From: Dinoroseobacter sp965279125
GTDB taxonomy: Bacteria > Pseudomonadota > Alphaproteobacteria > Rhodobacterales > Rhodobacteraceae
Assembly: GCA_965279125.1 (NCBI GenBank)
Contig: CBDIHL010000038.1
Span: forward strand, 62,001-126,000
DNA: 64,000 nucleotides
Direction of reading: 5' to 3'
The position numbers were made by a program, and so were the translations under genes. The notes beneath the pieces are model-generated. The model was not told where the DNA came from. It did not search any database and saw nothing but the letters and a program-made list of their open reading frames with translations. Below, piece by piece: positions 16,976 to 25,687 of the stretch (position 1 is the stretch's first letter; each line of letters opens with the position of its first letter).

Positions 16976-17911
16976 ATGACCTTACCCCCCTGCACCTTGC
17001 TTGGTATCCCGATGCAATCGGGCACGTCGGTGAAAGGTTGCCTGATGGGCCCGGACGCCTATCGCTGTGCCGGTCTGGCCGATGCCTTGGGCGATTTGGG
17101 CTTTGCCGTCACCGATGCGGGCGATCTGGACCCGGCACCGCTGCGCGCGGTGTCTCATGCCAATCCAAGCGTGCATGGGCTGACAGAGGTCGCCGCCTGG
17201 GTCGAGGCCTTGCAGACCGCGTCCTATGACTTGGTCAGCGCGGGACAGATGCCGATTTTCATGGGCGGGGATCATGCGCTTTCGGCAGGCTCGGTGCCCG
17301 GCGTGGCCAAGGCCATGGCCGAGACCCAGACGCCGCTTTTTGTGCTGTGGCTCGACGCGCATCCCGATTTGCATGACCTCGACAGCACCTCGAGCGGCAA
17401 TTTACACGGCACACCGGTGGCCTATTTGACCGATCATGCGGGGTTTGAAGGGTTCTATCCGGACCTTGCCGTTGCGGTGCCGCCGGAAAATGTCTGCATG
17501 ATCGGTCTACGCTCGGTCGATCCGGCAGAGCGCGCGCGCCTGCGCGACGGCGGGATCACGGTGCACGACATGCGGGCGCTGGACGAAAACGGCGTCGTCG
17601 CCCCGCTGCGCAGCTTTATCGAGCGGGTGCAGCAGGCGGGGGGGCGGATTCACGTGTCGCTCGACGTGGATTTTCTGGACCCCTCGATTGCGCCGGCGGT
17701 CGGAACCACCGTGCCGGGAGGGGCGACCTTCCGTGAGGCGCATCTGATCATGGAGATGCTGTGCGATAGCGGGTTGGTTTGCGCGCTCGATCTGGTGGAA
17801 TTGAACCCCTACCTTGACGAGCGCGGGCGCACCGCGCGGTTGATGGTGGATTTGGCAGCCTCGATGTTGGGACGGACGGTGCTGGACCGCCCGACGCGGA
17901 TGTCGGTATGA
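16976..17911 (+). CDS. rocF: Arginase
   Basis: Arginase hydrolyses arginine to ornithine and urea with a dinuclear Mn centre. The protein has 311 residues, the normal size. All metal-ligand motifs are present: GGDHALSAGS, LDAHPDLHDLDS and SLDVDFLDPSIAPAVGT, plus NLHGTPVAYL and the C-terminal DLVELNPYLDERGRTA. Its stop overlaps the start of the ornithine cyclodeaminase gene (ATGA at 17908), so the two steps arginine-ornithine-proline are coupled. Confidence 0.97.
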   Translation: MTLPPCTLLGIPMQSGTSVKGCLMGPDAYRCAGLADALGDLGFAVTDAGDLDPAPLRAVSHANPSVHGLTEVAAWVEALQTASYDLVSAGQMPIFMGGDHALSAGSVPGVAKAMAETQTPLFVLWLDAHPDLHDLDSTSSGNLHGTPVAYLTDHAGFEGFYPDLAVAVPPENVCMIGLRSVDPAERARLRDGGITVHDMRALDENGVVAPLRSFIERVQQAGGRIHVSLDVDFLDPSIAPAVGTTVPGGATFREAHLIMEMLCDSGLVCALDLVELNPYLDERGRTARLMVDLAASMLGRTVLDRPTRMSV

Positions 17912-18951
17912 GCGCGCCGTCAGACCTGGCGCTCGTCCCGTTTGTGTCGGTCGCAGACATGATGGAGCTGGTCCATAAGCTGGGCCTGCGCCGGGTGCTG
18001 GCCGAACTGACCGACGCCATTGAGGCGGATTTTCTGCGCTGGGAGGCCTTCGACAAAACGCCGCGCGTGGCGGCCCATTCGCGTGATGGCGTGATCGAGT
18101 TGATGCCGACCTCGGACGGGGTGCACTACGGATTTAAGTATGTGAACGGCCATCCGGCGAACCTTGCGCGCGGATTCCAGACCGTCGCGGCGTTTGGGGG
18201 CTTGGCCCGCGTGGATAATGGATACCCTATCTTGTGGTCGGAGATGACCCTGCTGACGGCGCTGCGCACGGCGGCGACCAGCGCGATGGCCGCGCGCGCA
18301 TTGGCTGTGCCGGGCGCATCGGTGATGGGGATGATCGGCAACGGGGCGCAATGCGAGTTTCAGGCTTTGGCAATGGCCGAGGTGGTCGGGATCACCCGTG
18401 TTCAGTTGTGGGATATTGATCCCGCCGCCACGGCAAAAGCGGCGCGGAACCTGATGGGGCAGGGACTAGATGTAGTGGTGTGTCAATCTGCCGAAGACGC
18501 AGTGGCGGGCGCGCAGATCATCACCACCTGCACCGCCGACAAGCAATTCGCAACGATTCTGACCGACAATATGGTCGGGGCAGGGGTGCATCTGAACGCG
18601 ATTGGAGGCGATTGCCCCGGCAAGACCGAGTTGCACCACGATATCTTGCTGAGATCGGATATATTCGTCGAATTTCCTGAGCAAACGCGGATTGAGGGCG
18701 AAATTCAGGCCCTTGAGCCTGATCATCCGGTGACGGAGCTGTGGCAGGTTTTGGCGGGCAAGCTGCCGGGGCGTGTATCGGATCGCCAGATCACGCTGTT
18801 CGATTCGGTGGGATTCGCGATCGAGGACTTCACAGCGCTGCTCTATATTCGCGCGGCTGCCTTAAAATGTGGCACATATCAGGAACTAGATGTAGTGGCT
18901 GACCCAGATGACCCGCGTGATCTCTTTGGGATGCTCAGCCGCGCCGGATAA
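17908..18951 (+). CDS. Ornithine cyclodeaminase
   Basis: This 347-residue NAD-dependent enzyme converts ornithine to proline and ammonia. It belongs to the ornithine cyclodeaminase/mu-crystallin family: substrate block FKYVNGHPANLARGFQTVAAFG, Rossmann loop VMGMIGNGAQCEFQALAM, NAIGGDCPGKTELH and DSVGFAIEDFTAL with the catalytic Asp region. It follows arginase with a 4-bp overlap, which completes arginine degradation to proline and strongly supports the ornithine substrate. Confidence 0.96.
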   Translation: MSAPSDLALVPFVSVADMMELVHKLGLRRVLAELTDAIEADFLRWEAFDKTPRVAAHSRDGVIELMPTSDGVHYGFKYVNGHPANLARGFQTVAAFGGLARVDNGYPILWSEMTLLTALRTAATSAMAARALAVPGASVMGMIGNGAQCEFQALAMAEVVGITRVQLWDIDPAATAKAARNLMGQGLDVVVCQSAEDAVAGAQIITTCTADKQFATILTDNMVGAGVHLNAIGGDCPGKTELHHDILLRSDIFVEFPEQTRIEGEIQALEPDHPVTELWQVLAGKLPGRVSDRQITLFDSVGFAIEDFTALLYIRAAALKCGTYQELDVVADPDDPRDLFGMLSRAG

Positions 18952-19358
18952 GCGGCATCACCTTAGCGTCACGGGCTAACATGCCCTAAACTTTGGATGT
19001 TTATGATCGGAACTGGGCAAGTGGTTATCCACACAACCTATGGGTGAAACTGCGATTCTGCGAAAAAGCTGTTTGTAAGTCACGGTCAAGCCTCAAATCC
19101 TGCCTTTGAGCCACAAAACGATGTTGACGGAGATGGTCCAGATACGTCAGGTTGTGCATGTCGAGAGCGACACCACCACATTTGGTAGGGCGCGGGATCA
19201 GACCAAGACTTTAAGTAAGATTGGAAGAGCGGGACCACAGGCACCCGACCGGTCGAGTTTTGTCTGACCCATACCCCCTTGATGCGTGGACCGTGATGGA
19301 CCGATGCGGCTGAAACGCAGTCGTGGGAATGGGATAACAAGAACACTCAGGGGCTATC
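18952..19358. other. 407-bp upstream region of nrdJ
   Basis: No gene is supported here. It contains a DnaA-box-like element (19021-19034), a 6-bp hairpin CTCAAA...TTTGAG (19092-19110) and a 12-base sequence GATACGTCAGGT (19141-19152) that recurs just downstream of nrdJ (23035-23046). nrdJ is the only rightward target. Confidence 0.6.
19021..19034. promoter_or_regulatory. DnaA box upstream of nrdJ
   Basis: A perfect TTATCCACA (19025-19033) sits within the inverted repeat GTGG-TTAT-CCAC. DnaA control of ribonucleotide reductase genes is known for E. coli nrdAB. One box 335 bp upstream is suggestive only. Confidence 0.4.
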
Positions 19359-22300
19359 ATGAAAATTGATCGCAAATTTACCGCCGAAGAGACGGGTGCC
19401 TATGGCGCTCTGGAATTCTCCACGACGACCTCCGAGATCCGCAACCCGGATGGCACCACGGTGTTCAAGCTCGACGCGGTCGAGGTGCCCAAAGGCTGGT
19501 CGCAAGTGGCCTCCGACGTTCTTGCCCAGAAGTATTTCCGCAAAGCCGGCGTGCCTGCGCGGTTGAAGAAAGTGCGCGAGAAGGGGATGCCTGAATTCCT
19601 GTGGCGCTCGGTCCCTGATGAGAAAGCGCTGGCGGATCTGCCCGAAGATCAGCGCTATGGTGGCGAGACTTCCTGCCGTCAGGTGTTTGATCGTCTCGCG
19701 GGCGCCTGGGCTTACTGGGGCTGGAAGGGTGGCTACTTTTCGACTGAGGCCGACGCGAAAGCCTATTTCGACGAGATGCGCTACACGCTGGCCAAGCAGC
19801 TCGGCGCGCCGAACTCGCCGCAGTGGTTCAACACCGGACTGCACTGGGCTTACGGGATCGACGGGCCGTCGCAAGGCCACTTCTATGTAGACCACGCGAC
19901 CGGCAAGCTAACCAAGTCGAAGTCCTCGTATGAGCATCCGCAGCCCCATGCCTGCTTTATCCAGTCGGTCTCTGACGACTTGGTTAACGACGGTGGCATT
20001 ATGGACCTGTGGGTCCGCGAGGCGCGCTTGTTCAAATATGGCTCCGGCACGGGCACGAACTTCTCGTCTTTGCGTGGTGAGGGCGAGAAATTGTCCGGCG
20101 GCGGCAAGTCGAGCGGCCTGATGGGCTTCCTGAAAATCGGCGACCGCGCGGCGGGTGCGATCAAATCCGGTGGCACTACACGGCGCGCGGCCAAGATGGT
20201 GATCGTCGATGCGGACCACCCTGATGTGGAAGATTTCATCACTTGGAAGGTGAAAGAAGAGCAGAAAGTGGCTTCGCTTGTCGCGGGCTCCAAGATGCAC
20301 GAAGCCAAGCTGAACGAGATTTTCGCAGCGATTGGCGCGTGGGACGGCACCATCGAAGATGCGACCGACCCCGCGAAGAACGAGGCGCTGAAATCAGCGG
20401 TGCGAGCGGCGAAAAAGCTGGCGATCCCAGAAGTTTACGTTAAGCGCGTGCTAGATTATGCGCGCCAGGGCTACAACTCGATCGAGTTCCCGACATACGA
20501 TACAGACTGGGATTCCGAGGCCTATAACAGTGTGTCGGGCCAGAACTCCAACAACTCCATCCGCGTGACAAATGCGTTCCTGCAATCGGTGCGCGATGAC
20601 AGCGATTGGGACTTGGTTAACCGCAAGGACGGCCAGATCGCCAAAACCATTAAGGCCCGCGATTTGTGGGAACAGGTCGGCCACGCCGCATGGGCCTGCG
20701 CAGATCCGGGCATCCAGTTCCACGACACGGTAAACGAGTGGCACACATGCCCCGCAGACGGTGAAATTCGCGGATCGAACCCGTGTTCCGAGTATATGTT
20801 CCTCGACGACACGGCCTGTAACCTCGCCTCCATGAACCTGCTAAAGTTCTATGATAACGGGCAGTTCGACGCCGAAGCTTACATGCATGCGACACGGATC
20901 TGGACGCTAACGCTGGAGATTTCGGTGCTGATGGCGCAGTTTCCATCGAAGGAGATCGCGCAGCGCAGCTACGACTACCGTACGCTCGGTCTGGGCTATG
21001 CCAATATCGGCGGCCTGCTGATGAACATGGGCTACGGCTATGACAGCGACGAGGGGCGGTCGATGTGTGGTGCGCTGACCGCGTTGATGACGGGTGTGTC
21101 CTATGCGACCTCGGCTGAAATCGCATCTGAAGTTGGCGCATTTCCCGGATATGCCAATAATTCCAAGCACATGCTGCGGGTGATGCGCAATCACAAGCGC
21201 GCTGCCGAAGGGCTGAGTGAGGGCTATGAAGGCCTGACCGTGAAGCCGGTTCCGCTCGATCACGCAAATTGCCCAGATGGTAAATTGGTTAATCTGGCCA
21301 TTGCCGCATGGGACGAGGCCGTCACGCTGGGCGAAAAGCACGGCTATCGCAACGCGCAAGCGACTGTGATCGCACCAACCGGCACCATTGGTCTGGTGAT
21401 GGATTGCGACACAACGGGGATCGAGCCGGACTTTGCGCTGGTGAAATTCAAGAAACTCGCAGGCGGTGGCTACTTCAAGATCATTAACCAATCGGTGCCT
21501 GCGGCCTTGGCGAAACTGGGCTATTCCAGCGCGCAATCCGAGGAAATCGTCGCCTACGCAGTGGGCCACGGCACCATCGGCCAAGCACCCGGCATTAACC
21601 ATACCTCGTTGATCGGGCATGGCTTCGGGCAGGACGAGTTGAAAAAGATTGAGGCGGCATTGCCCTCGGCTTTCGATATTCGCTTCGTGTTCAACCAGTG
21701 GACCTTGGGCGAGGAGTTCTGCACCAAGATCCTTGGGATCCCAGCGGCAAAGCTGAATGATCCGACCTTCGATTTGCTGCGCCATCTTGGGTTCTCCAAG
21801 GCTGAGATTGATGCTGCAAACGATCATGTCTGCGGGACAATGACGCTGGAAGGCGCGCCGCATCTGAAAGATGAGCATCTGTCGGTGTTTGATTGCGCCA
21901 ACCCATGTGGCAAAAAAGGCAAGCGTTTCCTGAGTGTTGACAGCCACATCTACATGATGGCCGCAGCGCAGTCGTTCATCTCGGGCGCGATCTCGAAGAC
22001 GATCAACATGCCGAACTCGGCGACAATCGCCGATTGTCAGGCCGCCTATGAGCTGAGCTGGTCGCTCGGCACCAAGGCTAACGCGCTTTATCGCGACGGA
22101 TCGAAGCTGTCTCAGCCTTTGGCGGCGTCTTTGGTCGAGGATGATGACGAAGCGGCGGAAATTCTTGAGACCGGGAACGCGCATGAGAAGGCGCATGTCT
22201 TGGCCGAGAAGATCGTCGAGAAAATCATCATTAAGGAAGTTGCGGCCAGCCGGTCGAAACTTCCCGAGCGCCGGAAGGGTTATACGCAAAAGGCTATCGT

Positions 22301-23030
22301 CGGCGGGCATAAGGTTTACCTGCGCACTGGCGAATATCAGGATGGCCAGCTCGGTGAGATCTTCATCGATATGCACAAAGAGGGCGCTGGTTTCCGCGCG
22401 ATGATGAACAACTTCGCCATCGCGGTCTCGGTCGGTCTGCAATACGGGGTGCCGCTGGAGGAGTTTGTCGACGCCTTCACGTTTACCAAGTTTGAGCCCG
22501 CCGGAATGGTCCAAGGCAACGAGACGATCAAGAACGCGACCTCAATCCTTGACTATATCTTCCGTGAGTTGGCGGTCAGCTATCTGGACCGCACCGATCT
22601 CGCACATGTCCAACCCGAAGGGGCCAGCTTCGACGATGTGGGTCGTGGCGAGCAGGAGGGGGTGAGCAATGTCTCGAAAGTCCCTGAAAGTGCTGGGAAT
22701 TCCCCAATCGATGTCTTGAGGCAGATCAGCTCCACCGGGTATTTGCGCAAGCGTGTTCCGCAAGAATTGGTCGTGTTCCAAGGCGGGCAAGCGGCGGCGG
22801 CTACGGCGTTGGACGGATCCGTCGATCCGGTCGCGGCGTTGGAAACCCTCGTGCCGGAAGTATCGGCGGCCCCGATGACCGCTACGGTCGGCAAAGTGGA
22901 CCTGCGCGTTAAGGCTAAAATGCAAGGTTACGAGGGTGATCCATGCGGTGAATGCGGCAACTACACGCTGGTGCGCAACGGAACCTGCATGAAGTGCAAC
23001 ACCTGCGGCGGCACATCCGGGTGTAGCTAA
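19359..23030 (+). CDS. nrdJ: Class II (adenosylcobalamin-dependent) ribonucleoside-diphosphate reductase NrdJ
   Basis: NrdJ reduces ribonucleotides to deoxyribonucleotides using B12 and works with or without oxygen. The protein has 1223 residues, normal for the large NrdJ type. Landmarks are the N-terminal substrate region (SPQWFNTGLHWAYG), the radical/active-site region with EIRGSNPCSEYMFLDDTACNLASMNLL, APTGTIGLVMDCDTTGIEPDFALVKFKKLAGG, and a C-terminal zinc-ribbon/redox tail with CGECGNY, CMKC and CGGTSGC cysteines. The start MKIDRKFTAEETGAYG is preceded by a weak ribosome site. It is monocistronic, with a long upstream region and a strong terminator downstream. Confidence 0.98.
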   Translation: MKIDRKFTAEETGAYGALEFSTTTSEIRNPDGTTVFKLDAVEVPKGWSQVASDVLAQKYFRKAGVPARLKKVREKGMPEFLWRSVPDEKALADLPEDQRYGGETSCRQVFDRLAGAWAYWGWKGGYFSTEADAKAYFDEMRYTLAKQLGAPNSPQWFNTGLHWAYGIDGPSQGHFYVDHATGKLTKSKSSYEHPQPHACFIQSVSDDLVNDGGIMDLWVREARLFKYGSGTGTNFSSLRGEGEKLSGGGKSSGLMGFLKIGDRAAGAIKSGGTTRRAAKMVIVDADHPDVEDFITWKVKEEQKVASLVAGSKMHEAKLNEIFAAIGAWDGTIEDATDPAKNEALKSAVRAAKKLAIPEVYVKRVLDYARQGYNSIEFPTYDTDWDSEAYNSVSGQNSNNSIRVTNAFLQSVRDDSDWDLVNRKDGQIAKTIKARDLWEQVGHAAWACADPGIQFHDTVNEWHTCPADGEIRGSNPCSEYMFLDDTACNLASMNLLKFYDNGQFDAEAYMHATRIWTLTLEISVLMAQFPSKEIAQRSYDYRTLGLGYANIGGLLMNMGYGYDSDEGRSMCGALTALMTGVSYATSAEIASEVGAFPGYANNSKHMLRVMRNHKRAAEGLSEGYEGLTVKPVPLDHANCPDGKLVNLAIAAWDEAVTLGEKHGYRNAQATVIAPTGTIGLVMDCDTTGIEPDFALVKFKKLAGGGYFKIINQSVPAALAKLGYSSAQSEEIVAYAVGHGTIGQAPGINHTSLIGHGFGQDELKKIEAALPSAFDIRFVFNQWTLGEEFCTKILGIPAAKLNDPTFDLLRHLGFSKAEIDAANDHVCGTMTLEGAPHLKDEHLSVFDCANPCGKKGKRFLSVDSHIYMMAAAQSFISGAISKTINMPNSATIADCQAAYELSWSLGTKANALYRDGSKLSQPLAASLVEDDDEAAEILETGNAHEKAHVLAEKIVEKIIIKEVAASRSKLPERRKGYTQKAIVGGHKVYLRTGEYQDGQLGEIFIDMHKEGAGFRAMMNNFAIAVSVGLQYGVPLEEFVDAFTFTKFEPAGMVQGNETIKNATSILDYIFRELAVSYLDRTDLAHVQPEGASFDDVGRGEQEGVSNVSKVPESAGNSPIDVLRQISSTGYLRKRVPQELVVFQGGQAAAATALDGSVDPVAALETLVPEVSAAPMTATVGKVDLRVKAKMQGYEGDPCGECGNYTLVRNGTCMKCNTCGGTSGCS

Positions 23031-23037
23031 TCGAGAT

Positions 23038-23077
23038 ACGTCAGGTGGGAGCCAATGCTCGAGAGCCCGCCTGGCGT
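23038..23077 (+). terminator. Hairpin directly after nrdJ
   Basis: ACGTCAGGTGGG (23038-23049) pairs with CCCGCCTGGCGT (23066-23077), a 12-bp RNA stem including two G-U pairs, 8 bp past the nrdJ stop. No good T run follows, so it may protect the mRNA 3' end or act as a weak terminator. Confidence 0.5.
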
Positions 23078-23212
23078 TTGTAAGAAGATCTTGTCCCCGG
23101 TTGCCGGGGTGGGGATCAGAGTTCCGGGATGGGTGCGCTCATCCTAGACGCGGGCTAGGCCGCAGGCAGAAAAACTCGGGCGGTTAACAGACAGAGTCTA
23201 GTCAGCGAAACT

Positions 23213-23240
23213 AGCCGCTCCTATATGGGGCGGCTTTTTT
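23213..23240 (+). terminator. Rho-independent terminator between nrdJ and the helicase gene
   Basis: AGCCGCTCC, a 5-base loop, then GGGGCGGCT (one G-U pair) leads straight into TTTTTT (23235-23240). It ends rightward transcription 180 bp past nrdJ, so the mRNA has a long structured 3' part or a separate short RNA ends here. Confidence 0.85.
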
Positions 23241-23270
23241 CGTTTTAGCAGAGAGGGTTGCGGCGCGTTC

Positions 23271-25403
23271 TTAATGCTTTGGTTTACCTCGGCGCAAGGT
23301 TGCCTCACCGCCTTTTGGACCGGACGGCTTGCCCCTTGGTTTGGTTGGGCGGCCCTCTTTTGCGCCGGGAGGCACGAAGCGTTTCGACGTATCTTTCGCA
23401 TCCGCGCGGGGCTTTTCGCGGCGCGGTTTGTCGAATGCGGGTTTGTCGCCACGGGGTTTATCCGAGTGTGGTTTGTCCCCCCAAGGCTTGTCGCCGCGTG
23501 GCTTGTCGGATTTTGGCTTATCTTTCCATGGCTTATCCGACCGAGGCTTGTCGTCCCAAGGTTTCTTGGCCTTGGGTTTGTCCTCGTAAGGTTTTTTGGC
23601 GCGCGGCGCGTCATCATCGCGCTTTGCCGGGCGCGGCGCATCACTGGGTTTGTGACGCGGTTTGCGCTCGGCCGGGGCGTCGGTGCCTGACAAAAGCGCT
23701 TCACCTTCCGGTGCCCATTTCTTTTTGGGCGCTGGATTTGGCGCATCGGACCGGTCCGGGCGTTGCCCGCGATGGGGTTTGGGGCCACGGTCGGGACGGG
23801 GGCCGCGGTCGGGCTTTGGACCGCGCGGCGCGAAGGTCGGCGCGCTGTCTAGGGCAGTCACTTTGTACTTTCCGTCTAGCGTTTGGTCAGGAGCGATGGC
23901 TTTCAGGAAACCTGCCATCGCGGGCTCGGCGATTTCAATATATGTTTGTGTGTCTTGTATTCGGATCGCCCCGATTGCGGTCTTATCGAGGCCTCCGCCA
24001 TTGCACACCAAAGGCAACAACCAGCGCGCCTCGGCCCGCTCGTTCCGGCCAGCTGGAATTGAGATCCATTTCGAGGGCCCAAAGGTCGCGGTCGCACGCG
24101 GGGCGGGGGTATTGGCATCTGCCAGCTCTTCGGGCGCGGTGTGTTGCGCCCGCCACAGACGCAGATAGGCCGCCGCCAGAACCTCAGCCGATTGTGCGCT
24201 TGCCAGACGTTCCACCATGGCCGCTTCGCTTTCGCTGATCGGCTCGTCCCAGACCGGATCTGCCAGCAGACGCTCTTCGTCACGTGCCAAGACCTCGTCC
24301 GCGCTTGGGGCCGTGCCCCATTCTGCGTTCAGTTTGGCGAATTTCAGCAAGCGCTGCGCCTTGTTGCGGAATTTCACCGGCACGATCATAGCCGAGATAC
24401 CCTTGCGCCCCGCGCGCCCCGTCCGGCCCGAGCGGTGCAGCAAGGTCTCGGAATTGTTGGGTAATTCGGCGTGGACCACCAAATCAAGGTTCGGCAAATC
24501 AATCCCGCGCGCGGCCACATCGGTGGCCACACAGACCCGCGCGCGCCCATCGCGCATGGCTTGCAGGGCATTGGCGCGCTCGGACTGGGTCAGCTCTCCC
24601 GACAAGGCCACAACGGCAAATCCACGGTTCGAAAGACGCGTTGTCAGACGGTTCACAACCACCCGGGTATTGGCAAAAACGATAGCGTTCTTGGCGTCGT
24701 GGAAGCGCAAAACATTGATGATCGCGTTCTCGGCATCTTGCTGCGCGACGGCCAAAGCGCGGTAGGTAATGTCGGCGTGCTGGCTTTCTTTCGAGATCGT
24801 CGCAACGCGCTCGGGGTTGTTCATATAGGTGCGGGTCAGCCCCTCGATCGCGCGCGGCACCGTGGCCGAGAACATCAAGGTGCGCTTGTCTTCCGGCGCC
24901 TGGCTGAGGATGAATTCAAGGTCTTCGCGAAAGCCCAGATCGAGCATCTCGTCGGCCTCGTCGAGCACAACAGCGCGAATACTGGACAGGTTGATTGAGC
25001 CGCGATTGATGTGATCGACCAGCCGTCCGGGGGTTGCGACGACAATATGGGCACCGCGTTCCAGCGCGCGCCGCTCGTCGCGCATATCCATACCGCCCAC
25101 GCAAGATGCCATGCGCACGCCGGCCTTGGCATAGAGCCACTGCAACTCGCGTTTAACCTGCAACGCCAGCTCGCGCGTCGGCGCGATCACCAATCCCAAG
25201 GGCGCGCCTGCGGGGGCGAACTGCTCACCTTCCAGCAAGGTCGTCGCGATGGCGAGTCCAAAGGCGACGGTCTTGCCCGATCCGGTTTGTGCCGAAACCA
25301 GCAAGTCGCGCGCGGCCAAGGCCTCGTCGCTGACGGCGATCTGGACGGGGGTCAGGGTTTCATAACCGCGCTCGGATAGCGCGTCGGCAAGGGTCTGGAT
25401 CAT
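23271..25403 (-). CDS. DEAD-box RNA helicase, DbpA/DeaD type with long basic tail
   Basis: The start MIQTLADALSERGYETLTPVQ gives 710 residues. The helicase core covers about residues 1-370: Q motif, SAQTGSGKT (Walker A), APTRELALQ, TPGRL, VLDEADEMLD, MFSATV, VFANTRVVV, ATDVAARGID and HRSGRTGRAGRKG. A DbpA-like RNA-binding domain (about 450-525, WLLPLVCNGGGLDKTAIGAIRI) and a highly charged tail with repeated DKPRGDKP/WGDKP units follow. It probably remodels structured RNA in ribosome assembly or at low temperature. It ends convergently with nrdJ. No clear Shine-Dalgarno precedes this ATG. Confidence 0.94.
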   Translation of the reverse strand: MIQTLADALSERGYETLTPVQIAVSDEALAARDLLVSAQTGSGKTVAFGLAIATTLLEGEQFAPAGAPLGLVIAPTRELALQVKRELQWLYAKAGVRMASCVGGMDMRDERRALERGAHIVVATPGRLVDHINRGSINLSSIRAVVLDEADEMLDLGFREDLEFILSQAPEDKRTLMFSATVPRAIEGLTRTYMNNPERVATISKESQHADITYRALAVAQQDAENAIINVLRFHDAKNAIVFANTRVVVNRLTTRLSNRGFAVVALSGELTQSERANALQAMRDGRARVCVATDVAARGIDLPNLDLVVHAELPNNSETLLHRSGRTGRAGRKGISAMIVPVKFRNKAQRLLKFAKLNAEWGTAPSADEVLARDEERLLADPVWDEPISESEAAMVERLASAQSAEVLAAAYLRLWRAQHTAPEELADANTPAPRATATFGPSKWISIPAGRNERAEARWLLPLVCNGGGLDKTAIGAIRIQDTQTYIEIAEPAMAGFLKAIAPDQTLDGKYKVTALDSAPTFAPRGPKPDRGPRPDRGPKPHRGQRPDRSDAPNPAPKKKWAPEGEALLSGTDAPAERKPRHKPSDAPRPAKRDDDAPRAKKPYEDKPKAKKPWDDKPRSDKPWKDKPKSDKPRGDKPWGDKPHSDKPRGDKPAFDKPRREKPRADAKDTSKRFVPPGAKEGRPTKPRGKPSGPKGGEATLRRGKPKH

Positions 25404-25471
25404 GGGGGAGGGGTCGCTTCGCAAGATGGATAAGAGGCGCGGATACGCTGCATTGCCCGCCTTGTATAGAC

Positions 25472-25687
25472 TTATTCCGTCTCGCGCCCCATGGCGACAA
25501 GTCGCGCCTTCAAGTCGCATGCCTGATCCAACCCGGCCTCCAGCGCGAAGACATAGGCATGGGTCAGGTAGAAACTGGTCGCCTCGATGGCGTTGGCCTG
25601 ATCGGCGGCTTGGGTATAGAGCGCAACCAAGCCCGCCCGATCATCTGCCGCATGGGCGGCCAAGAGCGCATTGTCCAGCGCGCTCAT
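25472..25687 (-). CDS. Small helical protein overlapping the Rieske oxygenase gene (unknown)
   Basis: A 71-residue product (MSALDNALLAAHAADDRAGLV...) rich in Ala and Leu, predicted all-helical, with a pattern resembling a single TPR-like pair. Its ATG overlaps the stop of the upstream Rieske oxygenase gene by 4 bp (ATGA), which argues for a real, coupled gene. I do not recognise the family. It might aid the oxygenase, but that rests only on position. Confidence 0.65.
   Translation of the reverse strand: MSALDNALLAAHAADDRAGLVALYTQAADQANAIEATSFYLTHAYVFALEAGLDQACDLKARLVAMGRETE

Noticed and set aside
19021..19034. Replication origin suggested by a DnaA box
   Set aside because: A single box without an AT-rich unwinding region, box cluster or neighbouring dnaA/parAB genes.
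19085..19115. Possible cobalamin riboswitch upstream of the B12-dependent reductase (AGCC...CCTGCC resembles the B12 box)
   Set aside because: Only part of the B12 box matches, and the other conserved riboswitch blocks are absent. The segment is explained by a simple CTCAAA/TTTGAG hairpin.
20907..22514. Long minus-strand open frame opposite nrdJ (535 codons)
   Set aside because: It is a shadow of the high-GC nrdJ frame, with no recognisable domain and no ribosome site.
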